64,000 nt of DNA from Calycina herbarum (taxonomy: Eukaryota; Ascomycota; Leotiomycetes; Helotiales; Pezizellaceae): the NCBI GenBank assembly GCA_001414485.1, contig LLEY01000024.1, positions 186,001 to 250,000 of the forward strand. The letters are read 5' to 3'. A program made the position numbers and the translations under genes. Below are positions 11,964 to 23,879 of the stretch, in pieces (the stretch's first letter is position 1; each line of letters starts with the position of its first letter). The notes below the pieces were generated by a model. It worked only from the letters and a program-made list of their open reading frames with translations. It was not told the origin of the DNA and made no database searches.

Positions 11964-14682
11964 CTAGCGATGTTGCTGATTAGGTCGTGCATAGTCATCG
12001 ATATTGACAAAGGCGCCTGGCCCACCTCCCTCACGAAGTTCTTCTAGGAGTACACTTGTTTGTTGGTAGAGTTGTTCCAGAGCGGATGAAGAGGATTTTC
12101 CGAGTGACACTGATATACATTAGATACCCCTCTCGTGAGATTTGAAAAACGAAAACTTACATAAGATGGCAGCGTTCAATTCCTCAGCAACAGCTATTCG
12201 ACCATTAGGATCAAGAAGATGGGCGACCTCCTTCGAATTCATCGGATCCTCGTACGCCATCAAGGAAAACGCTTCTCCCAAAGCCTTGCCAACCTCTCTC
12301 CGTGGATCGTCCTTGAATTCGGCTTGCAGATCCTGACCATATAGAAGCGTATCCTGCAACAATTGTTGGTATTCCATCTGATTTTCCGACGATTCCTCAG
12401 TTTCCATCCGATCCCAGTTATTGCTCGGGCCAGGGTGCTGTTCATCCAAATCCATATCATGATTTATTATATCGTCGTACCAATCCCCGTTGTGACCATT
12501 GCTCTTTTTCGAGGCATGTGATTTGTTGGAGTGTTGCATTTCTGCGCCTTGCCGAATCATCTCGATGAATCGCCGACATCGCAAGCGGAAGTAGACATTC
12601 TCGTTGTCCTTGAGGACTCGTGGGTAGAAGGCATTGGTGTATTTGAGGGCTTTTTCGACATCACCGTCTAAAACAGCAATCCGGATTCCTATTTCTGTCA
12701 GTAGTCTTCACTTTTGGCTTGGAGCGAGGAACATACGTTGTCGATGACCCGCATCTTCGTCTTCTTTCACGCTGACGCCCGGAACCACGGTGTTGGGATC
12801 TAAAGTCAAGGCTTTCTTTTCGGAATGGACCTCTTCTGCGAATGCTCTTGCAGTTTCTATGTAGCCATCGTGTGTAAGAAATTGGAGGACCTGAAAATAT
12901 TAGTGAGTGCAGCGCAAGAGATGAGTGCTGCTGAAACTTACCAAGGACTGAATCAATTCCGTTTCGTTCAATGGAGGAGCTAGTTTCTCGGTACTGTAAT
13001 CAGTTAGTTTTGGAAACCCCGCGAATGGACTACTTCACCATACCTTGTTCTCTCAATCTCTTGTTGTATATTCTTCTTCTCTTGCTGTGACACCAAATAT
13101 TAGCAACTTGATCAAGATTTAGCATCATACATGAAACTCGACCCTTCTTCGTGCCAAAATCTGTTCGTCGGCCAACACTATTGCTTGTGCAGGTGAAATG
13201 AATGCACCCTGCTTCACAATAAGTGCCCGCAACACTTCCAGAGGGCCATCCCATGCGGCGATGAGCTGGCGCAGGATTTGGAACGCAGAAGTTGAAGACT
13301 CATTTTCCAAAAGATATGGATCGTTGGATGAAGGTAAAGAAATGGTAGCTCCAAGAGACTGAGGACCAGAAAGGGTAAAACCACGACTGACCGACATCAT
13401 GCCATCTATATCAAAGACGAATGGACTTTGCCCAAAGTTTACTCGAATATGCTCGCCGGCCTTTTTCATCCCCACAGTGGGAAAGAGCTTCCCTTTAACC
13501 TCACGGAAGGCAGTACCTGGAGCTCGGTCAGCAACTTCCTCAAGTCAAAATATGATTCACCAACCTAGTTGATCACCGTTCTTGGTGAAGAAAGCGGACC
13601 CCGTCCTAAAATTAACCCCGCAACCTATTACATCGCCAGCTGTGAATGGTGGGCCATAATGTTTGCCCTGAGCTTGACAACCAAATGAGTTTCCATCGTC
13701 ACCATGATATGCCCATGAGTCAGGTTCCCACCCAGGTATTCTGCTTAACGTGACACTTTTGCTGGAGAAACCTATAGCAATTGTACTCCTACAAAGTTAT
13801 TAGACTATGCTTTGCGATTGTGGTGATTCCTGAAACTCACTCTTCTCGCTTTCGTGAGATTATTGTTACTTCATAGTAGTATATTCCGCACTGCGGTGGC
13901 ATTGGATGATCAGCTCTTATAGCTGATGCATCGAGATCTCTTTCTCCTCGTTCCGGCTTTGACCCCGTGAACTTGACCTCCTGTCCGTCTGACATGACCT
14001 CTAGAGAGGCATTCTTATCCTGGCTATTCCATTTTGAGGGCAACAGAGACAACGCTTCCTCCACCGCAGGCGGGGCTTTCTCGATCAGATCATAAGTCAT
14101 ACCTCGATGTGAGGGTGGGTTTTTGGCATGTATATGAGTGCTACTTGCGCTTGTTGAGAGAGATCCGGGTTGCGAAGACTGATTTGAAGGACCATCCCTA
14201 TGTGCCAATACCTTCGCTTTGTGTCCTTCCTCTAGCTTTTGGACGTACTTGGAGCCGCGAAGATACGAGGGAACGAAGAAGCTATCGCCGTGTGAACTCC
14301 CATATCCCCCATACCCATTCCCATTCATTATCGGCCCATATGCACTCGAGAGGCTGGGCAGTTGTCCATTCCGTCCCCAAGACCCTGAGCGTCCATGCTG
14401 CCCTCCTTGCGATCCGTTCATGCCAAAGTCCATATCGTAAGTTCGAGGATCGTATCGCATTTGTCCGCCAGAGGACTGGTAGCTTGAGTCGTAGCCAAAA
14501 TCTGCGTTTAGGTTGAAGAAGCGGGAAAATGCGCCGGATCGGGTAGGTGGCTGGTATATAGCGGTGCCAGAAACAACTGAAGCATACGATGATCTTCGTG
14601 CCATAAGCCCCCCCGGAGCCCCAGTTGGCATGCTTGTATAGTCTGGAACCCCCGGTGAGCCCGAAGGATATGAGTTGGTCAT
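11964..14682 (-). CDS. VID30: GID1/VID30 (RanBPM-like) SPRY-LisH-CTLH-CRA subunit of the GID/CTLH E3 ligase
   Basis: Eight exons on the minus strand: 14682..13841, 13788..13565, 13516..13131, 13084..13044, 12993..12942, 12890..12737, 12688..12161, 12109..11964, giving 790 aa with consistent phases. A disordered Gly/Ser-rich N terminus precedes a SPRY domain (CGIYYYEVTII, then IAIGFSSKSVTLSRIPGWEPDSWAYHGDDG and GDVIGCGVNF, about residues 260-400). A LisH-like helix pair follows (LNETELIQSLVLQFLTHDGYIETARAFAEEV, near 500-535), then CTLH (RQRIRIAVLDGDVEKAL..NVYFRLRCRRFIEMIR) and CRA to the end. In yeast Gid1/Vid30 is the central scaffold of the ubiquitin ligase that degrades gluconeogenic enzymes when glucose returns. 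The family assignment rests on the full domain order. Exon 4 (41 nt) and exon 5 (52 nt) are small; the 3' acceptor of exon 7 was chosen to keep the conserved RQRIR motif. Confidence 0.93.
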
Positions 14683-16076
14683 GTCCTCTTATATGACGGT
14701 TCTGCTTTCTGCCAAAGAGTCGGGCGATTCTAAGGTATGAAGGTATGGTATGGTCGTGCACGAATAACAAAGCTGGCTGGATTGTATGTTTGGATTCGAG
14801 GAGTGATCGCGCAGTACGAGGTCAAGTTGTAGGAGCTGTCACGGTGTATTTGTTGAAGTCGATGGCTAGGGGAGTGGTAGTATGTCGTAGTCGGTGGATG
14901 TGGTAGTGGGGAGGGTGCCTGGGTTAGATGATGCCAGCATTAGATGATGCTCAACCTACAAGCCGGCTCTACCTGAGCTGCACAGACATGAAAAAAAGCA
15001 TTTCGTATATTGTATTGTGTGGTGGTTGAATAAATACTTCTCAGAACCTTCTGGGTGTTATCATTTGAGAAGTGATGAGGTGCAATGGAAGGGAACGGGT
15101 CAACCGCCGGAAGCTGGGCTGGTTGACTGACTAGCCATTTACAGCACCAAAATGGTGGGGAAACCTGAGAACCAGCTGGGGTGTTGTAGTTGTATCACAA
15201 GGTACCCAGAAGGCTCTCGACGTTACAACTCCCTAGGATAATCTAGAACAATCTTGAAGGAATTAACAAGACTCGACTGTAGAATATTTGAGGTAAACTA
15301 GATTGTACCAGAAAGTAAGCTGTTTACCGCTGCTTGTCTATTTATTGCAAGCTGAGGTTGTTTCTGGGCACTGCCCGGAACATGACCTCCACCGACTAAT
15401 GAAAAAAACACGTAGGTAAGCTTGAATAGTCATTTTATTAACTGACCATTGGTTTGTGTTTGTTCCGAGTCTTACTGTTACCAAAGAAAACAGACAGAGA
15501 GTGAGAACTGATGGGGACTTATAAGCCTTGGCAACTCCTTCAGTTGTATCCTCCTCACTTACACGTTTACACTTGGGAAGTGGAATAACATTACTTGGTC
15601 ACTGTTACAAAACAATAGGATAGGCAAACTTTTGACGTGTCATAAAACAATTCTTTTGCATAATGAAAAACTTATTATGTGAAAAAGTAGCATGCTTCTA
15701 GGCAAGGTTTTCAGACAGAGGGTTGTGGTATTCACTCATATGAAAATAAGATGTCAAAGACCATGAATTTAAATTTGATGAGCACCCTACATTGATGCCA
15801 TTCTATAATACAGTATAGCGCCTTTAACGCCATACCACCCCAGTTGACAGACTTTTCCTTTTAATGCTGTGCAACAAAACGCCCCTTGATCCTCAACGCC
15901 CAACCTGATAAATAAAAACATGACAGTAATACATTTTGTAAGGCCCCAAAATCAGAGGCAAAAAGCCTGCAATGCCAGAGTGTAACCGACATCGCTTGGC
16001 CAGGAAAGTAGAACCATCCAAGGAGAAAATGTTATACATCCTGCCAGAAACGACACACGATTCATCCAAGATACCA
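14683..16076. other. Intergenic region upstream of the GID1-like gene
   Basis: No gene recognised. It should hold the promoter and leader of the minus-strand GID1-like gene (right side of 14683) and the 3' flank of Ies4. A sequence near 15235-15300 (taggataatctagaacaatc) faintly resembles the core of the MITE family described elsewhere, but I could not align it convincingly. Confidence 0.5.
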
Positions 16077-17072
16077 CTATGCAGAGATGGCAATATCCAC
16101 AACTGGTTCAGCGACTGGTTGGCTGGCAGGAGGAGTGGGTGTTGATTCGATGGGAGCTGAAGCGGCGGGTGGTGCAGACGAATTGACAGGTGAGCTTACA
16201 GGCTCAATGCCAACATTGCTCTTCTCACTCTCGACTTGACTATCCTTATTCTCCTTGCTGCTGTCCCCGGAGGCGGAACCTTCAGGAAGTCCTTCAGCCT
16301 TGAAGCGTGGTGGAGCCTTCCAGCGAGGAATCTCCCAAACGACACCCGTGAAACTCTTGAGGACGAAACCACCCTTTTGCCATTTTCGACAAGGTTTTCC
16401 GGTCCTGTCGAGGGCCCTAAGACCCGCGTTGATAGCACCTTGGTTTGCCTTAGGTCCTAGCTTGTGGGCAGTGCCATTCGCGGCTCTGGGAGCACTGTTC
16501 GAGTGGTCGATGGATCCATCCTCCCTACAGAAAACCAAGTTAGTAACTGATTTGATAATGCTGGTACAAAATTGTACGTTGGCGATGATAGGCATTGGGC
16601 GTTGAGTTGCTGAGAGAATGGGGAAGGTGACGGCGGAGATAATATGGCGGTGGTGTACTTACAATCTTGCCTTCTTCTTAGGACCTGGCTTGCCTCTCAC
16701 TTTCGGAATAGGAAGTCCATCTGGTCCCAATGCGACAGCGGCACTTCGCTTTGTTCCCTTCTTTTTGGGTCCCTCGATCGGAGGTGGTGGCATCGCAGAT
16801 GGAACTGGAGTGCCAACAGCGATGGGAGTGTCGGCATTTGATTCGGATTTGGTGTCTCCATTCGAACTGGTCGTGGCGGGAAGAGTGTTGGAATTCGACG
16901 ATGGAGGGGATTCCTTGACCGGGGATTCTTCTTTCTTGACTTCTTCTTTGATGGGAAGGGGGTCAAAGGTTCGAAGGTTCTCAGGCGACAATTTCAAATG
17001 GACGATGAGGGTTGGCTTCATGTTGGATGACTTTCGTCGTGCAGCAGAGGCACCACTGAGCTTTGGTGGCAT
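16077..17072 (-). CDS. IES4: INO80 chromatin-remodelling complex subunit Ies4
   Basis: Two exons on the minus strand, 17072..16663 and 16524..16077, giving 285 aa (intron gtaagt..gtag). The N terminus holds the family's short conserved block (KPTLIVHLKLSPENLRTFDP). The middle is Ser/Pro/Lys-rich with a basic patch (GKPGPKKKARLED) at the splice junction. The second conserved block reads NAGLRALDRTGKPCRKWQKGGFVLKSFTGVVWEIPRWKAP. The C terminus is Pro/Ala/Ser-rich. Ies4 is a small fungal-specific subunit of INO80, linked in yeast to checkpoint signalling by Mec1/Tel1 phosphorylation. Recognition rests on the two conserved blocks and overall length. The ATG at 17072 is chosen over an in-frame one further out (17192) because the family begins close to the first block. 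Confidence 0.85.
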
Positions 17073-17620
17073 CGTGATGGTGAAGATGGAGTGCGAGATG
17101 ATGGAAGAAGGAAGTTGGGGTGCGAAGGGCGGGAGGGGGTGACTAAATAATTGAGCGTTCGTTAGTCGTTTGGGGGTGAAGGCCTTCCACAAGTTCTCGT
17201 ACCAGAGGTAGAGAGAGAGGTCGCGACGTCGACTGCCGGTCTGTGAATAATGACGGTAGAAATTAGCTGGCGATAGTATCGTTGGCGGTGATGATGGTGA
17301 TGAGGGTGGGTGGAATTGGGTGGGTTGGTGCGAGGTGCTGGATCAAGTCATGGCGCAAGGAGGATGACCTGGACGACTTGTTCTTTTGAACAAGCCGAAG
17401 GTTTGTGTGGCATGGGCAGGCACCTCATTCTTTTGACGGGATTTTAGGTGTTGGAGCGACAGACAGCCTTGGGGTTTCGATGAGCAGCCCAGATGGGGAG
17501 GCCCCACCTTTATTATAAGCCAATCAGAGGGCGCCTTTCTTTCAGCTCCATTGCTCCTGCCACCGCGACCAACAATGAAGCGATTTCGCATGCGTGCAGA
17601 GTATATTCAGATACTCGAGT

Positions 17621-17676
17621 AGATTCAGGTAGATTCAGGTAGATTCAGGTATATTCAGGTATATTCAGGTATATTC
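17621..17676 (+). repeat. 10-bp tandem repeat (AGATTCAGGT)n
   Basis: Three units of agattcaggt followed by two of atattcaggt and a partial sixth. The next bases upstream (gtatattcag) look like a diverged unit. Confidence 0.9.
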
Positions 17677-18524
17677 CATTTATTTTGAAGATTATTGCTG
17701 TCAGGCACCCTGTTCTCTGCTACTCGGTGCATCCTTTTTACCGCGTGTTACGGGAGGCGTGCTCTCCGATCTCCTGCCCCCTTATTTGATGGGCGAGCCA
17801 TTTATTTTTTCTCTTTTCTGCTTACGGCGACGGTGTGATGGATTAGTACAAAACACTATCTACGAGTACCTGCTTGCCCTAGGCACGAGACGAGCTCCTC
17901 TTCCCTGGCCGAAATTAATGCTACTTTCTCCCTCTTTCTCTTTCCTCTCTCGTTCTTACCTCTTCTTACCTCTTCTTACCTCTTTTATCTGGCGATCAAT
18001 ATCCTTATGATCTATTCACCAGGTGACTTGGTCATCCTGAGATACAATCCAGAATAGCTTGGCACTCTCTGTTATCTGGCTACAAGTACAATATCCGTAC
18101 ATAGGGTATGAGGCACTTTTCTTAGAACACCCCTCGCGTTTCTGTATCGTGCGTTCCTTGAAACTGGTCGCGAGCCTCTCCCTTTCCGGACCTAGAAGAA
18201 TTGAATCGACGGTTTCGAGATCTCGTGAACCTTGGAGTTTTCAGAACCTGAACCAAGACGTGAAGGCGGTCAAACATTCTAAGGTTCGCAAAGCTTGGAA
18301 TCGAATAATTTCCCTTGCTGGGTTTGAAAGCAATCTCATCTTTCTCAACAGAAAGAGACCCGTTCCTTTTCGCGCCGTATCATCCGAGTTTCCTCAACCT
18401 TCCACCTTCTAAGTGCACCACTCTAAAACCTAAACGACAACGACGCCATCTTAACACCGAGACTAACACCGATAGTCACCTCAGATTCCACCATTCGCAC
18501 CTGCCTTGCCAACGTGGGCTGGTA

Positions 18525-18683
18525 GCTCTCGTTGATCCAGCTTTCTTGGGCAATTCAAAGAAGATTTCCAAACACTTGGAACAAGTTATAATATCAACCC
18601 AGATGTTTTGGAACGAATTGTTGCAGTATTTGGTAAGTTGGAACAACGAGCTTTTTGCTGCCACTTTTGATGTCCACTGAGAG
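18525..18683. mobile_element. MITE copy, family 1 (copy D)
   Basis: The right end (CTGCCACTTTTGATGTCCAC then tgagag) is close to the reverse complement of the left terminal inverted repeat of the copy at 43811 (CTCGCGATGGACAGTAAAAG then tggcagtaaa). The core (caaacacttggaacaag..aacccagatgttttggaac) aligns with the core of the copies at 39095 and 43811. The left end (ctctcgttgatccag) is degraded. About 159 bp, non-coding. Confidence 0.65.
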
Positions 18684-19025
18684 AACTGAGTCTGTTCATA
18701 GAAAACAAGTCAGTAGTAGCTAAGAAGGCAAAATCCAAATAGACCACTTCCCAAAGACCCAGTATATTCTCGTCATGACGTATCCTGGATCTACTTGCTT
18801 GTAAAAGTCATGACAACTCCGTAAAAACTCCGATTCATCCTTCTCCATGGATCGCACCTGAGGCGAGGAGATGGATGGCAACGTAATTGTCTATTTGACT
18901 TTTGAACCGATGTCTCCGGAGTTCTTCCTAGCCACAGGCTGTTGGCTCGAAGAGCAGAGAGGCCGGCGGAATTGGAAGAATAATCAAGGCTCGATGCAAA
19001 TGGCTTTATAATCGCCTTCAGTCAC

Positions 19026-19128
19026 CCACCGAAGAGGGTCGAGATTTCGTCAGAAAGATGGGGTGAAGCACGGTGAATTGGTGCCGTGCAGGCATGGTTC
19101 GAGTCCCTTCTCCCCTTCTCTTCGGTGG
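19026..19128 (+). other. Long-stem inverted repeat upstream of G6PDH (possible structured leader)
   Basis: CCACCGAAGAG at 19026-19036 pairs perfectly with CTCTTCGGTGG at 19118-19128, with further G-U pairs inward. Inside is a second perfect 6-bp hairpin (GCACGG..CCGTGC) around 19068-19089. A GGTTCGAGTCC block at 19096-19106 looks like a tRNA T-loop, but its stem does not pair and no anticodon arm is evident, so I do not call a tRNA. The structure lies about 480 bp before the G6PDH start codon. Whether it is transcribed is unknown. Confidence 0.5.
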
Positions 19129-19607
19129 ATAAAGGCCAGCTCCTCTTTATGCTGCTCGCTGGCAAAACGTCGCTGCGAGTGAGAAATTCAATCACCCCGA
19201 GCTCTCCTTAGCTTCCACAAAGTTTCCGTTCCTCGGCCACCTTTCTTCCATAAACTCGACCACCTTCAGAATCCCTCAATCCCCAATCCTCCATCCAATT
19301 TTGCTCTTGCCCTTGATTGTACTGAGACAGCTTGTTACGTGAGAGCTCAATTGCTAGACCCAGCCCGCTTTAGCCAGCAAAAAAGAACCAGGACTTCCGA
19401 CGCACCCCTTAGTGTCCGGCGGCGTTAACTGCGAACCCCGCCAATTCAACAATTTCAGAGCTCGGGAGCCTCGAGTCCGACACAACTTCAAATCGCACTT
19501 CAAGAAAGCTGTCAACCTTCTTCACAAACACCTCTTCCTCCTCCTCCGCCTTCGCATCTCTACACCTCTACTCCTCCGCCCACACTCCTCCCTCACACGT
19601 CTTCATC

Positions 19608-21735
19608 ATGGCGAGCACATTGATCAAGCCCGAGGAGGTCCCCAACGCTGGGTGAGTCTCTTGCCCGTTGATATACGTCACTTCCCCCGAAGCCTCCCCC
19701 AGTGTCGAAATCTCGTCTCGACGACGTCGCATTGAACCACCAACAAGGGCGAAAGTCGCAGAAAGCGGTGTGAGCTGCCGGATGGTCCAGGGACTCGATG
19801 TTGAAATTTTCTCCCCTCAATGGAGATTGTGAACGTCCAGAGCTCAACTGCTAACACGTTTTGTCTGCCCCACTAGGTCGATCGAGCTGAAGGATAATAC
19901 CGTCGTCGTGGTCTTGGGTGCATCTGGTGATCTTGCCAAAAAGAAGACAGTAAGAGGACAATTTACCATGTGTTTAAATCCATAGCTAACTGGTGCAACT
20001 GTAGTTCCCAGCCTTGTTTGGTCTTGTAAGTGATCACAACATCCCCGGCATCCCCGGCATCGGTCTCTAACCATCATGATAGTACCGCAACCAATTCCTA
20101 CCAAAAGATATCAAAATCGTCGGATATGCACGAACGAAGATGGACCACGCCGAGTACCTCAAGCGGGTCAGATCCTATATCAAGACCCCGACAAAAGACA
20201 TGGAGCAGCAACTCAACGACTTCTGCGCCATCTGCTCATACGTATCGGGTCAATATGATAAAGACGAATCCTTCATTGAACTACGGAAGCACCTCGAAAC
20301 CATCGAGAAAGGAAAAAAGGAGTCAAACAGAGTCTTCTACATGGCACTGCCACCAAGTGTTTTCACACCAGTATCCCAACAACTGAAGAGAAACTGCTAT
20401 CCAAAGAATGGAATCGCAAGAGTCATTGTAGGTCAAATCCACAAGAAATAAAATTAGATTTGTGGCTAACGATAAAATATGTAGGTTGAGAAACCATTCG
20501 GAAAGGATCTGGCTAGTTCTCGTGAACTTCAGAAGGCTCTGGAACCAGATTGGCGAGAGGAGGAGCTCTTCCGTATCGATCACTACTTGGGCAAGGAGAT
20601 GGTCAAGAACATTTTGATCTTGAGATTTGGTAACGAGTTCTTTGGTGCAACATGGAACCGCAACCACATCGACAACGTCCAAATCTCCTTCAAGGAGCCT
20701 TTCGGAACCGAAGGACGTGGTGGATATTTCGATGAGTTCGGTATCATTCGTGATGTCATGCAAAACCATTTGCTTCAAGTGTTGACACTGCTTGCCATGG
20801 AGCGACCAATTTCCTTTTCGGCAGAAGATGTTAGAGATGAAAAGGTTCGAGTACTGAGAGCTATTCCAGCAATTGAGCCAAAGAACGTCATCATCGGTCA
20901 ATATGGAAAGTCTTTGGATGGAAGCAAGCCCTCATACAAGGAGGATGACACCGTGCCAAAGGAGTCTAGATGCCCAACTTTCTGCGCAATGGTGGCATTT
21001 ATCAAGAACGAGCGATGGGACGGTGTTCCATTCATTCTCAAGGCTGGAAAGGCTCTCAACGAGCAAAAGACGGAAATCCGAATCCAATTCAAGGATGTTA
21101 CCTCTGGTATCTTCAAGGACATTCCACGAAACGAGCTTGTTATGCGAATTCAACCAAACGAGAGTGTCTACATTAAGATGAACTCCAAGCTTCCTGGATT
21201 GAGCATGCAGACCGTTGTTACCGAGCTTGACTTGACCTATCGTAGACGTTTCTCAGATCTCAAAATCCCAGAGGCATACGAATCCTTGATTTTGGACGCT
21301 CTCAAGGGAGATCACTCCAACTTCGTTCGTGATGACGAGCTGGATGCCAGTTGGAGAGTCTTCTCGCCACTTCTCCATTATCTTGATGATAACAAGGAGA
21401 TTATTCCAATGGAATACCCATATGGTTAGTAATCAATTACCACAGGTTTCAAAGTTTAGCTGCTAATATCTCCAAAGGTTCCCGTGGCCCAGCAGTCCTC
21501 GATGACTTCACTTCATCCTACGGCTACAAGTTCAGTGACGCAGCTGGGTACCAATGGCCAACAACTCGTAAGGATAAACACCTTCTCAAACCCGATCTTT
21601 GGTCCCTTAACTCCCCTCTTTGATTCTAGTGTGAAGTATTACACGAAAGTTGTCATCGGAATTTGCGTGCCATGTGGTTAACTAAACACTGAAGCTGACC
21701 TTATCCATCTAGAAACCGCACCCAACAAATTGTGA
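19608..21735 (+). CDS. ZWF1: Glucose-6-phosphate 1-dehydrogenase
   Basis: Seven exons: 19608..19651, 19877..19949, 20005..20025, 20083..20427, 20485..21424, 21478..21567, 21713..21735, giving 511 aa. Catalyses the NADP-dependent oxidation of glucose-6-phosphate to 6-phosphogluconolactone, the first step of the oxidative pentose phosphate pathway in the cytosol and a main NADPH source. The NADP-binding GASGDLAKKKTFPALFGL lies across exons 2-3. The active-site signature RIDHYLGKE sits near residues 191-199. EKPFG (163-167) and the GRGGYFDEFGIIRDVMQNHLLQVL block are typical. The last intron (21568..21712) was chosen because it yields WPTTQTAPNKL, a fitting C terminus; reading through instead gives an unrelated short tail. 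Exon 3 has only 7 codons. Confidence 0.96.
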
Positions 21736-22663
21736 GTGCGCAGTAGATCTAGAAATTGGGAAACTATAGATGGGGCGGAACTCAGGACAATCTTGGGTTC
21801 AGGTGACAATGTTCATAGCTAGGCTGTGTCAAATTGTGCTCTGCAGAAAGAAATCTTTTTTCACTTTGCGTGCTACATCAGATGCCAGATGATATCTTGT
21901 GGGAATTGAGAAAGACGGTATGGCGAGGTTTTCTTCTCTCTTCTCAGGATTTCTATTGGAGGGCGTCCTGGAAGTTGGATGTCACTTTTTTGAAGGAGCT
22001 CTAGGCCTGGAATTCTAGATAGCTCTTTTTTCGTTGTTGGCGGGAAGAGAATGTACAGTCCTCGTATTTGAGTCTCATGGGTCTTTTATTGATGCGAGTT
22101 ACTGAAACTAATTACTGATAAGTCCCATTTCAATGGGTTCATAAAAGCATGGTCTCGTTCCAGGGATCTTAATATAATGTCTTCACAGAGTTAAATAGAG
22201 CAGCATGTACTTTCTTCGCGCACCTCTATCCAGAAGATAATTCACAACAAATAAAAATATGACCAGCTTGGACCTGGAAAAGGGGCTCTGGTGGCGATCA
22301 ATCACGTGTCGCATTGATGCTAATTTTGGGCTGTGCTGTTGATCAACTCCAATTGGTCCCTGGCAATGTTGGTGGATCGCAACTCTCCCGGGCTTCCTCT
22401 CTTTCAATGAACTTGGAATCTACGCGGCCAGCACGATCTCAACGTCTATCCACACTCGTTTTGAACACCAGAGCACACTGTACTTTTGCCAAAACCCTAG
22501 CGCTACAATCAAAGGCGATATTCGGAAAGCCACACCTTCATTCCTACGAGATACCCGGGCCCTGACGAAACCTCCTTCCAACTTTCCATTCCTCGAACCA
22601 GGAGAAGCGCCTTCAACATTCCAACTCCTCAAGCCTCCTCACCCCCACCACCACATACAAATC
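21736..22663. other. Intergenic region
   Basis: No gene recognised. It carries the 3' flank of G6PDH and, from about 22560, the C/T-rich leader of the small secreted protein gene. Confidence 0.5.
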
Positions 22664-23005
22664 ATGCAGCTCTCCACTTCCCTCCTTCTCGTCCTGAGTA
22701 CGCTTTCCTCTCTAGCAACCGCACAAGTCGCCGCGGGCGGAGGAGCGGTGGTCTCGTCGGCTGCGGCGACACAGATGGCCACTACCTCGCAATGCCGTAG
22801 TCTGGTTACGTTGAATGGGGTCACGACCGCGCAGGATATCCTTTTCACGCAGACTTTTGCATCTACGGCTTTGGGGACTTGGGCGTTGGGTGCGGCGCCC
22901 GGTGTGGGCAGTATTGGGATGGGGGGTATTCAGGGGACTTATGGGGTTACGAAGACGAAGAGGGGGTTGTTTGAGGCTGTGCAGACGCCGGGGCCGATGG
23001 TTTGA
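22664..23005 (+). CDS. Small secreted Ala/Gly-rich hypothetical protein
   Basis: Single-exon 113-aa ORF. It begins with a clear signal peptide (MQLSTSLLLVLSTLSSLATAQ, cleavage likely after about residue 20). The mature part is rich in Ala, Gly, Thr and Val and has a single cysteine, so it is not a disulfide-rich effector. A pyrimidine-rich leader with CCACCACC precedes the ATG, consistent with a transcribed fungal gene. I do not recognise the family. The only support is the signal peptide, leader and ORF; no intron is needed. Confidence 0.6.
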   Translation: MQLSTSLLLVLSTLSSLATAQVAAGGGAVVSSAAATQMATTSQCRSLVTLNGVTTAQDILFTQTFASTALGTWALGAAPGVGSIGMGGIQGTYGVTKTKRGLFEAVQTPGPMV

Positions 23006-23879
23006 ATGAGATGGGGTTGATGTGAGAGAGGAAGAGGGGATATGAGGTCGTCGCGGATGGGGTGGAGGGGATGAGAGGGTTGAGTGAGGGAGGATATATT
23101 CATCACGGAGAGTTGAGGAAGGGAAACGAGGGATGGATGGATGGATGGACCGACGAGGAGACGAAAGCGAAATCTTTTATCTGGATCAACATGATATCGA
23201 CGACCCGGATAATAAGATATGAAATGGGGAGGGTCGATTTGGGGGTAGAGATTGCAGTGCGCAACTTACCTCTATACCTTGGACGGACCTCTTGTTGTAT
23301 AAAGTATCTAAGTGTGAGGAAAGCATAATTTAGACTACGGGGGCGTTTTGCTGCTTTCTGCATTATTGAGGGCGTTGTTGTAGGGGGAATTTTTTATGCT
23401 GTACTGTAAATCATGGTACTGCTTTTGTTATATATCAATTCAAGTTATCAATTTGTGCTTTCCAGTTTTAGGTCGTTTGGAGGTTCAAGGTGACCCTTTC
23501 TGCTTGAGAGGTAGATTAGGATATATGCCTTATTTTGTAATGTTATACGACAGCCTAGTTGCCTAGCAAGACGTTAATGTACTTTCAACACTGTTATACT
23601 CTCAGACAAGTTCTTGTCATGCAAAATTGTCTACAAGGAGGGCAAGCACGTCGTTCGATAACATCTAGGATGATCAAAAACGTTGACTCCGCAGGATTGG
23701 TTGATATATTGGGTTTCAAGGCGACTCTCGTGGACGGTTTTTTGGCCTAGTCACTATGTGAATGTTGCTTAGAAGTATGGAGTTTCTTGGTCACAGAAAT
23801 CAGACTTGACACTGTGAAGTTTACGCCAAACGAGATCCGATTTTTATTTTTTTATCCCGTTGAACAACTATTTCCTTTT
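23006..23879. other. Intergenic region with (GGAT)n run
   Basis: No gene recognised. A short ggat/atgg tetranucleotide run lies at 23131-23150. The rest is AT-rich 3' flank of two convergent genes. Confidence 0.5.

Larger units (their letters stand above)
17073..19607. other. 2.5-kb intergenic region between divergent IES4 and G6PDH genes
   Basis: No gene recognised. It must contain the IES4 promoter (near 17073-17400) and the G6PDH promoter and leader (C/T-rich, about 19190-19607). It also holds a 10-bp tandem repeat (17621-17676), a MITE copy (18525-18683) and a strong hairpin (19026-19128). Confidence 0.6.

Noticed and set aside
14034..14516. 160-codon plus-strand frame opposite the GID1-like gene
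   Set aside because: Antisense shadow of exon 1, whose own protein is clearly conserved.
15230..15330. Possible fifth copy of the MITE family
   Set aside because: Only short words (taggataat, ctagaacaat) match. No terminal repeat is visible and the alignment is not convincing.
19096..19106. GGTTCGAGTCC suggesting a tRNA T-arm
   Set aside because: The flanking 5-bp stem does not pair, and no acceptor stem, D-arm or anticodon arm can be fitted.
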